Origin: an uncultured Eubacteriales bacterium
GTDB taxonomy: Bacteria; Bacillota; Clostridia; Oscillospirales; Oscillospiraceae
Direction of reading: 5' to 3'
DNA length: 8,813 bases
Assembly: GCA_900549705.1 (NCBI GenBank)
Contig: URPI01000092.1
Coordinates: 1-8,813 of the forward strand
Below the pieces are notes generated by a model that saw only the letters and a program-made list of their open reading frames with translations, was not told where the DNA came from and did no database searches. Every line of letters begins with the position of its first letter. Position 1 is the first letter of the stretch. This document shows positions 1-4,968 of the stretch, one piece after another. The position numbers and the translations under genes were made by a program.

Positions 1-2182
1 TCTCACGCTTGATGGCACCCATGGCTGCGAAGCAGGGAGCGCACAGCAGGTTGAACACCAGGAAGGAATAACCGGTGATGGGGGTGAATGCCTGCGCCAG
101 TGTCTGCCAGACGGTCAGGTCGCCGCCGCCATACAGGATGCCCATGGTGCCAACGATATTTTCCTTTGCCACCAGGCCGGTGATGGAAGCCACGGCAGCC
201 TGCCAGTTGCCCCAGCCCAGGGGGATGAAGATCCAGGCAATCAGGTTGCCGATTCTTGCCAGGATGGACAAATCCAGCTCATCCTCAGCCAGCATACGGA
301 AGCCGTCATCGGTGAATCCAAAGTAGCTGGTGAACCAAACAATGATGGTAGACAGCAGGATGATGGTGCCGGCCTTCTTGATGAAGGACCAGCCGCGCTC
401 CCACATGGAACGCAAGACATTGCCCACGGTGGGCCAGTGGTAGGCGGGCAGCTCCATGACGAAGGGAGCGGGGTCGCCGGAGAACATCTTGGTCTTCTTC
501 AGCATGATGCCGGAGATGATGATGGCGGCCATGCCAATGAAGTAAGCAGAGGTTGCAACCCAGGCAGAGCCGCCGAAGATTGCACCGGCAATCATGGCAA
601 TGAAGGGAACCTTTGCACCGCAGGGGATGAAGGTGGTGGTCATGATGGTCATCCGGCGGTCACGCTCGTTTTCAATGGTACGGCTTGCCATGATACCGGG
701 CACGCCGCAGCCAACACCAACCAGCATGGGGATGAAGGATTTACCGGACAGGCCAAACTTGCGGAAAATACGGTCGAGCACGAAAGCAATACGCGCCATA
801 TAGCCGCAGGCCTCCAGGAAAGCCAGCATCAGGAACAGAACCAGCATCTGAGGAACGAAGCCAAGCACAGCGCCAACACCGGCAACAATGCCGTCCAGCA
901 CCAGACCCTTGAGCCAGTCAGCAGCATTCACAGCGTCCAAACCGGATTCCACCAGTGCGGGGATACCGGGAACCCAGATGCCGTAGTCAGCGGGGTCGGG
1001 TTCTTCGCCAATCTCGTCAAGCGTGGCCTTTGCTTCTGCATAATCTTCCAGGGAAGCGGTTTCCTCGGAAACTTCCAAAGTCTCCTCATCTTCCACAGTG
1101 TAGGTGAAGTCACCCTCGGGGGCAGCGCCGTTTTCTTCCACATAGGCATCATAGCCATCCACAATGGCAGAAGCATCGGCATACCGCTCGGAAAGCTCAC
1201 CGTAGCCGCCGTCGTTAAACAAGTGGAAGCCGTCACCGAAGATGCAGTCGTTGGTGAAGTCGGTGGCGGGAGCACCCACGCCAATCATGGCAACCCAGTA
1301 CACGGCGAACATAATCAGCGCGAAGATGGGAAGACCCAGCCAGCGGTTGGTGACAACCTTATCAATCTTGTCGGAGGTGGAGAGGCTGCCAGCCTTCTTT
1401 TTCTTGTAGCAGGACTTGATCCCCTCGGCGATGTACACATAGCGCTCGTTGGTGATGATGGATTCGGCATCGTCATCCAGTTCGGTTTCCGCTGCCTTGA
1501 TGTCCTCTTCAATGTGGTGGCGGGTGGTGGCGGGGATATTCAGTTGAGCCAGCACCTTGTCGTCCCGCTCAAAGACCTTGATGGCATACCATCTTTGCTG
1601 CTCCTCGGGCATATTGTGCAGCACAGCCTCCTCAATGTGGGCAATGGCGTGCTCCACGGGACCGGAGAAGGTGTGCATGGGGATGGTTTTGACGTTCTTG
1701 GCGGCATCAATGGCGGCTTCTGCGGCTTCCATGACACCGGTGCCCTTCAGTGCGGAGATTTCCATGACCTTGCAGCCCAGCTGCTTTGCCAGCTGGTTGG
1801 TGTCAATCTTATCGCCGTTTTTCCGCACAATATCCATCATGTTCACGGCGATGACCACGGGAATGCCCAGCTCAGTCAGCTGAGTGGTCAGGTACAGGTT
1901 GCGCTCCAGATTGGTGCCGTCGATGATGTTCAGGATGGCATCGGGGCGCTCGCCAATCAGATAATTTCTGGCGACTACTTCCTCCAGGGTGTAGGGGGAC
2001 AGGGAATAGATGCCGGGCAGGTCGGTGATGATAACACCATCGTGCTTTTTCAGCTTGCCCTCTTTCTTTTCCACGGTAACACCGGGCCAGTTGCCAACGA
2101 ACTGATTGGAGCCGGTCAGGGCGTTGAACAGGGTGGTTTTACCGCTGTTCGGGTTGCCCGCAAGGGCGATTCGTAAATCCAT
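1..2182 (-). CDS. feoB: Ferrous iron transport protein B (FeoB), C-terminus cut by window edge
   Basis: FeoB is the inner-membrane Fe2+ permease with a cytoplasmic GTPase-like domain. The first 727 residues are visible and no stop is reached, so the last transmembrane part lies off the left edge. The N-terminal G domain shows G1 GNPNSGKT (residues 9-16), the NWPGVTVE segment (31-38), G3 DLPG (54-57), G4 NMMD (114-117) and G5 SALKG (143-147). The membrane domain carries both Gate motifs: CGVPG with Cys492, and PCGAKVP with Cys521. Visible sequence ends in AAMGAIKRE, typical of the last Gate-domain segment. The ATG at 2182 is preceded by AAGGAAGAG at 4 bases. It is third in an operon with two feoA genes, 70 bases after the second. 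The unusual feature is a 94-residue, strongly acidic segment (307-400) after the first membrane helix, where I expect a short external loop. Family assignment is near certain; metal preference other than Fe2+ cannot be excluded. Confidence 0.97.
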   Translation of the reverse strand, partial: MDLRIALAGNPNSGKTTLFNALTGSNQFVGNWPGVTVEKKEGKLKKHDGVIITDLPGIYSLSPYTLEEVVARNYLIGERPDAILNIIDGTNLERNLYLTTQLTELGIPVVIAVNMMDIVRKNGDKIDTNQLAKQLGCKVMEISALKGTGVMEAAEAAIDAAKNVKTIPMHTFSGPVEHAIAHIEEAVLHNMPEEQQRWYAIKVFERDDKVLAQLNIPATTRHHIEEDIKAAETELDDDAESIITNERYVYIAEGIKSCYKKKKAGSLSTSDKIDKVVTNRWLGLPIFALIMFAVYWVAMIGVGAPATDFTNDCIFGDGFHLFNDGGYGELSERYADASAIVDGYDAYVEENGAAPEGDFTYTVEDEETLEVSEETASLEDYAEAKATLDEIGEEPDPADYGIWVPGIPALVESGLDAVNAADWLKGLVLDGIVAGVGAVLGFVPQMLVLFLMLAFLEACGYMARIAFVLDRIFRKFGLSGKSFIPMLVGVGCGVPGIMASRTIENERDRRMTIMTTTFIPCGAKVPFIAMIAGAIFGGSAWVATSAYFIGMAAIIISGIMLKKTKMFSGDPAPFVMELPAYHWPTVGNVLRSMWERGWSFIKKAGTIILLSTIIVWFTSYFGFTDDGFRMLAEDELDLSILARIGNLIAWIFIPLGWGNWQAAVASITGLVAKENIVGTMGILYGGGDLTVWQTLAQAFTPITGYSFLVFNLLCAPCFAAMGAIKRE

Positions 2183-2211
2183 GATACTCTTCCTTTCCAC
2201 GATTACGATAA

Positions 2212-2225
2212 TTAGTGACTGCTAA
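2212..2225. promoter_or_regulatory. Palindromic operator-like box in the feoA-feoB gap
   Basis: TTAGTGACTGCTAA matches the consensus TTAGCANNTGCTAA shared by six other sites in this window. It sits in the 70-base gap between the second feoA and feoB. On the minus strand its CTAA end overlaps TAATTA (2209-2214), a weak possible -10, with TTTCAA (2232-2237) as a poor -35 at 17 bases. That is the same box-in-promoter layout as at the other operons, so a regulated internal promoter for feoB is possible but weakly supported. Confidence 0.6.
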
Positions 2226-2252
2226 CTTAGCTTGAAAAAAGAGAGAGGCCGC

Positions 2253-2474
2253 TTACTGAACCTCAATCATTTCAGAGTCTGCTTTCCGCAGGGACAATTC
2301 GTAGTTGCGCACGGTCACTTCGATGGGGTCTCCCAGGGGGGCAACCTTACGCACATAGACGCTTGTGCCTTTGGTAATGCCCATGTCCATGATTCTGCGC
2401 TTGACAGCGCCCTCGCCGTGGAGCTTCACCACAGTAACGGTGTCGCCGACTTTCACATCTCTGAGTGTTTTCAT
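2253..2474 (-). CDS. feoA: FeoA family protein (second of two)
   Basis: FeoA is a small cytoplasmic SH3-like protein that works with FeoB in Fe2+ uptake, in some bacteria as part of a Feo complex. The 73-residue protein has the classic FeoA signature: a short strand-rich N-terminus, RRIMDMGITKGTSVYV in the middle, and APLGDPIEVTVRNYELSLR towards the C-terminus. PLGDPIEV is a hallmark of the family. The ATG at 2474 has AAAGGAGG 9 bases upstream. It follows the first feoA by 24 bases and precedes feoB by 70, so co-transcription is very likely. It is the more canonical of the two FeoA copies and is the better candidate for the FeoB partner. Confidence 0.95.
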   Translation of the reverse strand: MKTLRDVKVGDTVTVVKLHGEGAVKRRIMDMGITKGTSVYVRKVAPLGDPIEVTVRNYELSLRKADSEMIEVQ

Positions 2475-2498
2475 GTAACATATCCTCCTTTTGTTTGG

Positions 2499-2711
2499 TT
2501 AAACCATGATTTTTCTCGCCAGCTCATTGCTGATTGCAATGCGGGATTCCTTCACCTTGACAATCACGTTGCCGCCAAGCAAGCTAACAATGCTGACCTC
2601 TCCGCCAACACTGAAGCCGAGATCCTCCAGGTGCTTTTTCACATCGGGAGCACCGCCGATTTTTTTGACAATCTGGGGCGTTCCGATATCTGCATAGTTC
2701 AGAGGTATCAT
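2499..2711 (-). CDS. feoA: FeoA family protein (first of two, divergent)
   Basis: A 70-residue FeoA-domain protein and the first gene of the feo operon. It shows the FeoA layout (hydrophobic IVKKIGG, HLEDLGFSVGGEVSIVSLLGGNVIVKV, then SRIAISNELARKIMV) but lacks the PLGDPIEV loop of the downstream copy and has LLGGNVIV instead. Tandem feoA-feoA-feoB arrangements are known in Firmicutes; a distinct role for the shorter copy is not established and would be inference. The ATG at 2711 has AGGAGG 7 bases upstream. The gene is driven by the strong promoter at 2794-2822 and carries three operator-like boxes in its upstream region. Confidence 0.92.
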   Translation of the reverse strand: MIPLNYADIGTPQIVKKIGGAPDVKKHLEDLGFSVGGEVSIVSLLGGNVIVKVKESRIAISNELARKIMV

Positions 2712-2736
2712 CTTTCTTCCTCCTGTGGGATGATGG

Positions 2737-2750
2737 TTAGCATATGCTAT
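2737..2750. promoter_or_regulatory. Operator-like box C upstream of feoA
   Basis: TTAGCATATGCTAT is a one-mismatch copy of the shared palindrome. It lies in the 5' leader of the feo transcript, between the -10 and the feoA ribosome binding site. CATATGCT is repeated just beside it (2752-2759), giving an extra half-site. Its start is 34 bp from the start of box B. Confidence 0.65.
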
Positions 2751-2770
2751 CCATATGCTGAAATATTTGG

Positions 2771-2784
2771 TTAGCTTTCTCTAA
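2771..2784. promoter_or_regulatory. Operator-like box B upstream of feoA
   Basis: TTAGCTTTCTCTAA keeps the TTAG and CTAA arms of the shared palindrome with a diverged centre. It lies just downstream of the feo -10 element, near the expected transcription start. Its start is 30 bp (close to three helical turns) from that of box A, so dimers bound at both sites would sit on a similar face of the DNA. Confidence 0.6.
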
Positions 2785-2793
2785 CTGCCTTGC

Positions 2794-2822
2794 ATTATAG
2801 TTAGCACACACTAATTTGTCAA
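2794..2822 (-). promoter_or_regulatory. feo operon promoter with operator-like box A inside the spacer
   Basis: Read on the minus strand, -35 TTGACA (2817-2822) and -10 TATAAT (2794-2799) are separated by exactly 17 bases: a perfect sigma-70/sigma-A consensus promoter. The spacer itself is filled by TTAGTGTGTGCTAA (2801-2814), a copy of the shared palindrome. A repressor bound there would exclude RNA polymerase, so a very strong promoter kept off by an embedded operator is the natural reading. The DtxR/IdeR-like nature of the regulator is inferred from the TTAG...CTAA arms and the iron-uptake target. Confidence 0.85.
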
Positions 2823-3050
2823 GTCCTTTTTTGAGAAAATCCGAATTTCGTCAAAAAGCGAAAATTGAACGGTGCCTGCATCGTATAGGCTGACAGTTTG
2901 ACGGAAATAAGTTAGCGGCAGTACCGCTTTCCAATGACGCTACCAACTTTGTACCAATTCGTCAGTGCCCTAACCCGCCCGGTTCGATACCACTCAGAAA
3001 CCGTTTTGGATACGGACATGGCACGTCCCGGCGCAAATAGCGTCACTGAA
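2823..3050. other. Non-coding intergenic stretch with nested inverted repeats
   Basis: This stretch lies between the feo promoter and the end of the flavodoxin operon and I see no credible gene in it. It holds a small hairpin AGCGG-CAGTA-CCGCT (2914-2928), an 8-base inverted repeat TGACGCTA/TAGCGTCA (2935-2942 and 3038-3045), and nested inside it GTGCC/GGCAC (2965-2969 and 3020-3024), a short GGT-TCGAT-ACC and CCGT-TTTGGAT-ACGG (3001-3015). Such nesting could reflect a folded RNA or a dispersed intergenic repeat. The GGTTCGATACC stretch recalls a tRNA T-loop, but no acceptor or anticodon arm fits. Confidence 0.4.
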
Positions 3051-3097
3051 AAGCCAAAACGGGCAGTGCTGACTTGGAGCACTGCCCGCCTTGGCTT
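3051..3097 (-). terminator. Strong hairpin after the flavodoxin operon, probable terminator
   Basis: AAGCCAA and TTGGCTT (3051-3057, 3091-3097) flank the 11-bp perfect stem CGGGCAGTGCT/AGCACTGCCCG (3060-3070, 3078-3088), with a 2x2 internal mismatch and a 7-base loop. On the minus strand the inner stem is followed by GTTTTGGCTTTT, a modest T-rich tail. It lies 40 bases past the flavodoxin stop, which fits an intrinsic terminator. The tail is not a clean T-run, so processing or stabilisation of the 3' end is an alternative. Confidence 0.6.
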
Positions 3098-3136
3098 GGA
3101 CAAAAATCTTTTTTAGGAGGTAAATGATTGTAAAAG

Positions 3137-3559
3137 TCAGGCCAGAGAAGCGCCCAACTCGCGGCAGGAGTTCAATGCATCGTCGTCAGGCGTTTCCAGG
3201 CAAACAACGCCTTCGCTTACCAGGTCTGCGCCATCGCCGCGGCAGGTTTCTTCCCAGCTGCGCATCCATTCGCCGTCACCCCAGCCATAGGAGCCGAACA
3301 GGCCAATCTTTTTGCCGGCCAGCTTGGAGCGGCACTCCTGGAACATGGGGTCAAATTCGTTTTCTTCCAGCTCCTCGGCACCCATGGCGGGGCAGCCGAA
3401 CGCAATGGCATCGAAATCCGCAACGCGGTCGGCGGAAAATTCTACGGCGGGGAACAGGCTTACCTCACAGCCGGCGTTCTTTGCGCCTTCGGCAACGGCC
3501 TGTGCCATTGCTTCGGTATTTCCGGTTCCGCTCCAATAACAAACAGCAATCTTATTCAT
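3137..3559 (-). CDS. Short-chain flavodoxin
   Basis: Flavodoxin is a soluble FMN electron carrier that replaces ferredoxin when iron is scarce. The 140-residue protein resembles the well-studied C. beijerinckii flavodoxin along its length. The FMN phosphate loop is SGTGNT (residues 10-15), the first FMN-flanking loop is PAMGAEELEENEF with Met59, and the second is GSYGWGDGEWMR with Trp93 expected to stack on the flavin. The residue after the loop glycine (Gly60) is Ala61, where the C. beijerinckii protein has Asp. I chose the ATG at 3559, with AAAGG 12 bases upstream; a TTG at 3571 would add four residues but abuts that ribosome binding site. It is the last gene of its operon, 33 bases after the DUF3793 gene, and lies downstream of a promoter with two operator-like boxes, fitting induction on iron limitation. 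Confidence 0.95.
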   Translation of the reverse strand: MNKIAVCYWSGTGNTEAMAQAVAEGAKNAGCEVSLFPAVEFSADRVADFDAIAFGCPAMGAEELEENEFDPMFQECRSKLAGKKIGLFGSYGWGDGEWMRSWEETCRGDGADLVSEGVVCLETPDDDALNSCRELGASLA

Positions 3560-3592
3560 ATGATTCAACAACCTTTCTAATGATATGCTATA

Positions 3593-4138
3593 TCAATCGG
3601 CTACTGCAAGCCGCTCAATATCGGTTCCCTTTGCCCAGGCTGCACGGTAAATCCTGGTGCATTTTCTGTACTGGTCAAACTTGTGCTTCGCCCCGGCTTC
3701 ATCGGTATAAACTTTCCAGCAGCCGATGCATTTGCAGTCTCTGCCCTCCATGAAACCGCATACATCTCCGGGCGGATAGCCCAGAAACAACCCGATTTCG
3801 TGGGGGAAATCCTCCTGCGCCCGCAGCTTGCGGGAAAGGTGGACAAGGCACTGCTCGCTTCCGGCACAGCCGTAGCCAAGGGATTGCAGAATTCTGACGG
3901 ACTCAGCCTGATGCAAATCCGATGCTAACCTCTTTGGCCGATATAAATAAATCAGTGCCCGATTTTCGGAAAAACGCAGCGGCAGTACCCGCAGCCCTTT
4001 TGATAAAAGCTTTTGGTTCAGCCCGCGCAGTGATGATATCACCTCTGCCTTGCTGGAATAGGGACAGGTGAACAGGCTCCCTGTTTTGATTCCGGCCAGA
4101 GTGGGGGCACAGTTGCGAATCAGGTATTCCTCAGACAT
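3593..4138 (-). CDS. DUF3793 family protein
   Basis: A 181-residue protein recognised as DUF3793 by its N-terminus (MSEEYLIRNCAPTLAGIKTGSLF) and its EIGLFLGYPPGDV segment (114-126), the family's most characteristic stretch. Function is unknown. It is soluble, with no signal peptide or membrane helix. It has nine cysteines, and just after the GYPPGDV segment they cluster as Cys127, Cys135, Cys137 and Cys140 (DCKCIGCWKVY), a CxCxxC pattern that could bind metal or act in redox chemistry; this is inference. The ATG at 4138 has AGGAAG 8 bases upstream; a GTG at 4147 has no usable ribosome binding site. Its start overlaps the stop of the small membrane protein by 8 bases, suggesting translational coupling, and flavodoxin follows. 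Context suggests a role in iron-limited physiology or with flavodoxin. Confidence 0.9.
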   Translation of the reverse strand: MSEEYLIRNCAPTLAGIKTGSLFTCPYSSKAEVISSLRGLNQKLLSKGLRVLPLRFSENRALIYLYRPKRLASDLHQAESVRILQSLGYGCAGSEQCLVHLSRKLRAQEDFPHEIGLFLGYPPGDVCGFMEGRDCKCIGCWKVYTDEAGAKHKFDQYRKCTRIYRAAWAKGTDIERLAVAD

Positions 4139-4271
4139 AGTCGCCACTTCCTGCCTGCTTTAAAATCAGCTGTTTCAAATATTTTTTCACCCGGAAAAGA
4201 AGCATCAGCAGCAGGAGCAGAATGGCCAGTTTGGGGGCAATGCACAAAATATCAAACAGATTCTGATTCAT
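4131..4271 (-). CDS. Small single-pass membrane protein (46 aa)
   Basis: This short reading frame encodes 46 residues: a short polar start (MNQNLFD), one hydrophobic helix of about 20 residues rich in Leu (about 8-26, including KLAILLLLLMLLF), then a basic tail RVKKYLKQLILKQ and a short acidic end GDYV. The basic tail after the helix predicts its C-terminus inside the cell. Support for it being real is good: ATG at 4271 has AAGGAG 7 bases upstream, it is the first frame after a strong promoter with two operator-like boxes, and its TGA overlaps the DUF3793 start by 8 bases. It recalls FeoB-associated small membrane proteins in size and position near feo, but lacks their C-terminal cysteine cluster, so I do not name it as such. 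Confidence 0.75.
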   Translation of the reverse strand: MNQNLFDILCIAPKLAILLLLLMLLFRVKKYLKQLILKQAGSGDYV

Positions 4272-4291
4272 AAAGATGCTCCTTCCGACGA

Positions 4292-4305
4292 TTAGCACCT
4301 GCTAA
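4292..4305. promoter_or_regulatory. Operator-like box E
   Basis: TTAGCACCTGCTAA is a full match to the shared palindrome consensus. It lies in the leader of the small membrane protein/DUF3793/flavodoxin transcript, 15 bases before the AAGGAG-ATG region, and 33 bp start to start from box F, similar to the box spacing upstream of feoA (30 and 34 bp). Confidence 0.7.
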
Positions 4306-4322
4306 CCAAAAGCTTTTAAGAT

Positions 4323-4340
4323 GGTTAGCATTTGCTAACC
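4323..4340. promoter_or_regulatory. Operator-like box F, most symmetric copy
   Basis: GGTTAGCATTTGCTAACC is an 18-bp palindrome with perfect 8-base arms, the best copy in the window (core 4325-4338). On the minus strand it starts 6 bases after the -10 element, so it covers the expected transcription start. Binding there would block initiation. Confidence 0.75.
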
Positions 4341-4346
4341 ATCGAC

Positions 4347-4375
4347 ATCATACACGATGAAGCTGCAATTGTCAA
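4347..4375 (-). promoter_or_regulatory. Promoter of the small membrane protein-DUF3793-flavodoxin operon
   Basis: On the minus strand, -35 TTGACA (4370-4375) and -10 TATGAT (4347-4352, one mismatch to consensus) are 17 bases apart. A-tracts immediately upstream (4380-4412) may act as an UP element. Box F follows directly. Near-consensus strength with an operator at the start site suggests tight repression. Confidence 0.8.
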
Positions 4376-4378
4376 GCG

Positions 4379-4416
4379 CTTTTTTTTTCGGGCTTTTTTT
4401 CGGGCTTTTTTTCGGG
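4379..4416. repeat. Three-copy T-tract tandem repeat
   Basis: The unit CTTTTTTTCGGG is repeated three times; the first copy has two extra T. Read on the minus strand it is a series of A-tracts spaced 12 bp, directly upstream of the -35 of the leftward promoter. It could be an UP-like element or bent DNA, or simply slippage-prone sequence. It is not a terminator for a gene on the plus strand, since none lies upstream. Confidence 0.7.
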
Positions 4417-4515
4417 GACACTTCCGGCGCGTGAAAATCAGATAAAAACCATAGGGTGGAGTATTCCGCAGGAGAAGCAGTTTCGACAAGAATTTTAAAT
4501 TTTGTGAAATGCCTG

Positions 4516-4544
4516 TTGATTTTTGAATTAGTAGGTGCTAATAT
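4516..4544 (+). promoter_or_regulatory. DUF6110-ATPase promoter overlapped by operator-like box G
   Basis: -35 TTGATT (4516-4521) and -10 TAATAT (4539-4544) are 17 bases apart. TTAGTAGGTGCTAA (4528-4541), a copy of the shared palindrome, covers the end of the spacer and the first bases of the -10. An AT-rich run at 4493-4505 lies just upstream. A weak second half-site, TTTGCGCAAGCTAA, follows at 4556-4569. The region 4417-4510 otherwise shows nothing I can name. Confidence 0.75.
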
Positions 4545-4598
4545 GACAGTGTTGGTTTGCGCAAGCTAACTGATACAAAAATCATTGGAGGTATCGTT

Positions 4599-4898
4599 AT
4601 GATAAAGAGATTTGGTATGTTTGCCGCAGGTGTTTTGTTTGGCACTGCCGGCCTGAAAATTCTTGGCAGCAAGGATGCCCGGAAGGTGTATGCCCACACC
4701 ACAGCTGCCGTGCTGCGGGCAAAGGACAGCGTGATGAAAACCATCAACGCCGTCCAGGAGAGTGCCCAGGATGTTTATGCGGATGCCCAGGATATCAATG
4801 AAGGCCGTGCCCAGAAGGAAGCAGAGGCAATCATTGAGGACGCTGCTGACGAGCAGGCTCCCGCTGGGGAAGAAACCCCTGCGGTGACGGAGGAATAA
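4599..4898 (+). CDS. DUF6110 family protein, small membrane-anchored
   Basis: The 99-residue protein starts with one hydrophobic helix (about residues 4-22, MFAAGVLFGTAGLKIL) followed by the conserved-looking SKDARKVYAHTTAAVLRAKDSVMK segment, a long amphipathic helix, and an acidic Glu/Ala-rich tail. This matches my memory of DUF6110, small proteins found beside atypical P-type ATPases in gut Firmicutes; function is unknown. The ATG at 4599 has TTGGAGG 7 bases upstream; an upstream TTG (4557) would put the start inside the promoter leader and is unlikely. It is first in the operon with the ATPase and ends 70 bases before it. A partner or regulatory subunit for the ATPase is a reasonable guess from the constant pairing, not a shown fact. 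Confidence 0.8.
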   Translation: MIKRFGMFAAGVLFGTAGLKILGSKDARKVYAHTTAAVLRAKDSVMKTINAVQESAQDVYADAQDINEGRAQKEAEAIIEDAADEQAPAGEETPAVTEE

Positions 4899-4906
4899 GA
4901 AAATGC

Positions 4907-4949
4907 TGCCATTGCGAGCGCACCCCTTTGCGGCTGCCTCGCAATGGCA
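4907..4949. repeat. REP-like inverted repeat between DUF6110 gene and ATPase
   Basis: TGCCATTGCGAG (4907-4918) and CTCGCAATGGCA (4938-4949) form a perfect 12-bp stem around a 19-base loop that holds a further CGCA/TGCG pair. The CATTGCGAG core resembles dispersed palindromes I have seen in intergenic regions of Clostridia, but that needs a genome search. It lies just before the ATPase ribosome binding site, so in the mRNA it could modulate ATPase translation relative to DUF6110. Confidence 0.7.
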
Positions 4950-4968
4950 TTATCCTGGAGAACGCAAC

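Noticed and set aside
437..2176. A 579-codon plus-strand frame
   Set aside because: It is the antisense shadow of feoB; the composition (Gly/His/Val-rich) is what codon-biased antisense frames give, and no start region or family signature is present.
2232..2774. A 180-codon plus-strand frame over the feoA genes
   Set aside because: Antisense to two clear FeoA genes and to their promoter; no family signature.
2975..2995. tRNA-like T-arm, GGTTCGATACC
   Set aside because: No matching 5-bp T-stem, acceptor stem, anticodon arm or CCA end can be found around it.
2912..3116. Two overlapping short frames on opposite strands (60 and 63 codons) with similar-looking ends
   Set aside because: The similarity (STAR-like stretches) comes from both frames reading through the same perfect hairpin; neither has a credible ribosome binding site.
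3124..3753. A 209-codon plus-strand frame starting behind AGGAGGTAAATG
   Set aside because: The SD-ATG spacing is only 3 bases, the protein is Arg/Ser/Pro-rich with no recognisable family, and it lies wholly antisense to the well-supported flavodoxin and DUF3793 genes.
4131..4271. Naming the 46-residue protein a FeoB-associated Cys-rich protein
   Set aside because: It has a single cysteine (residue 10, before the helix core) and lacks the C-terminal Cys cluster that defines that family, and it is not next to feoB.
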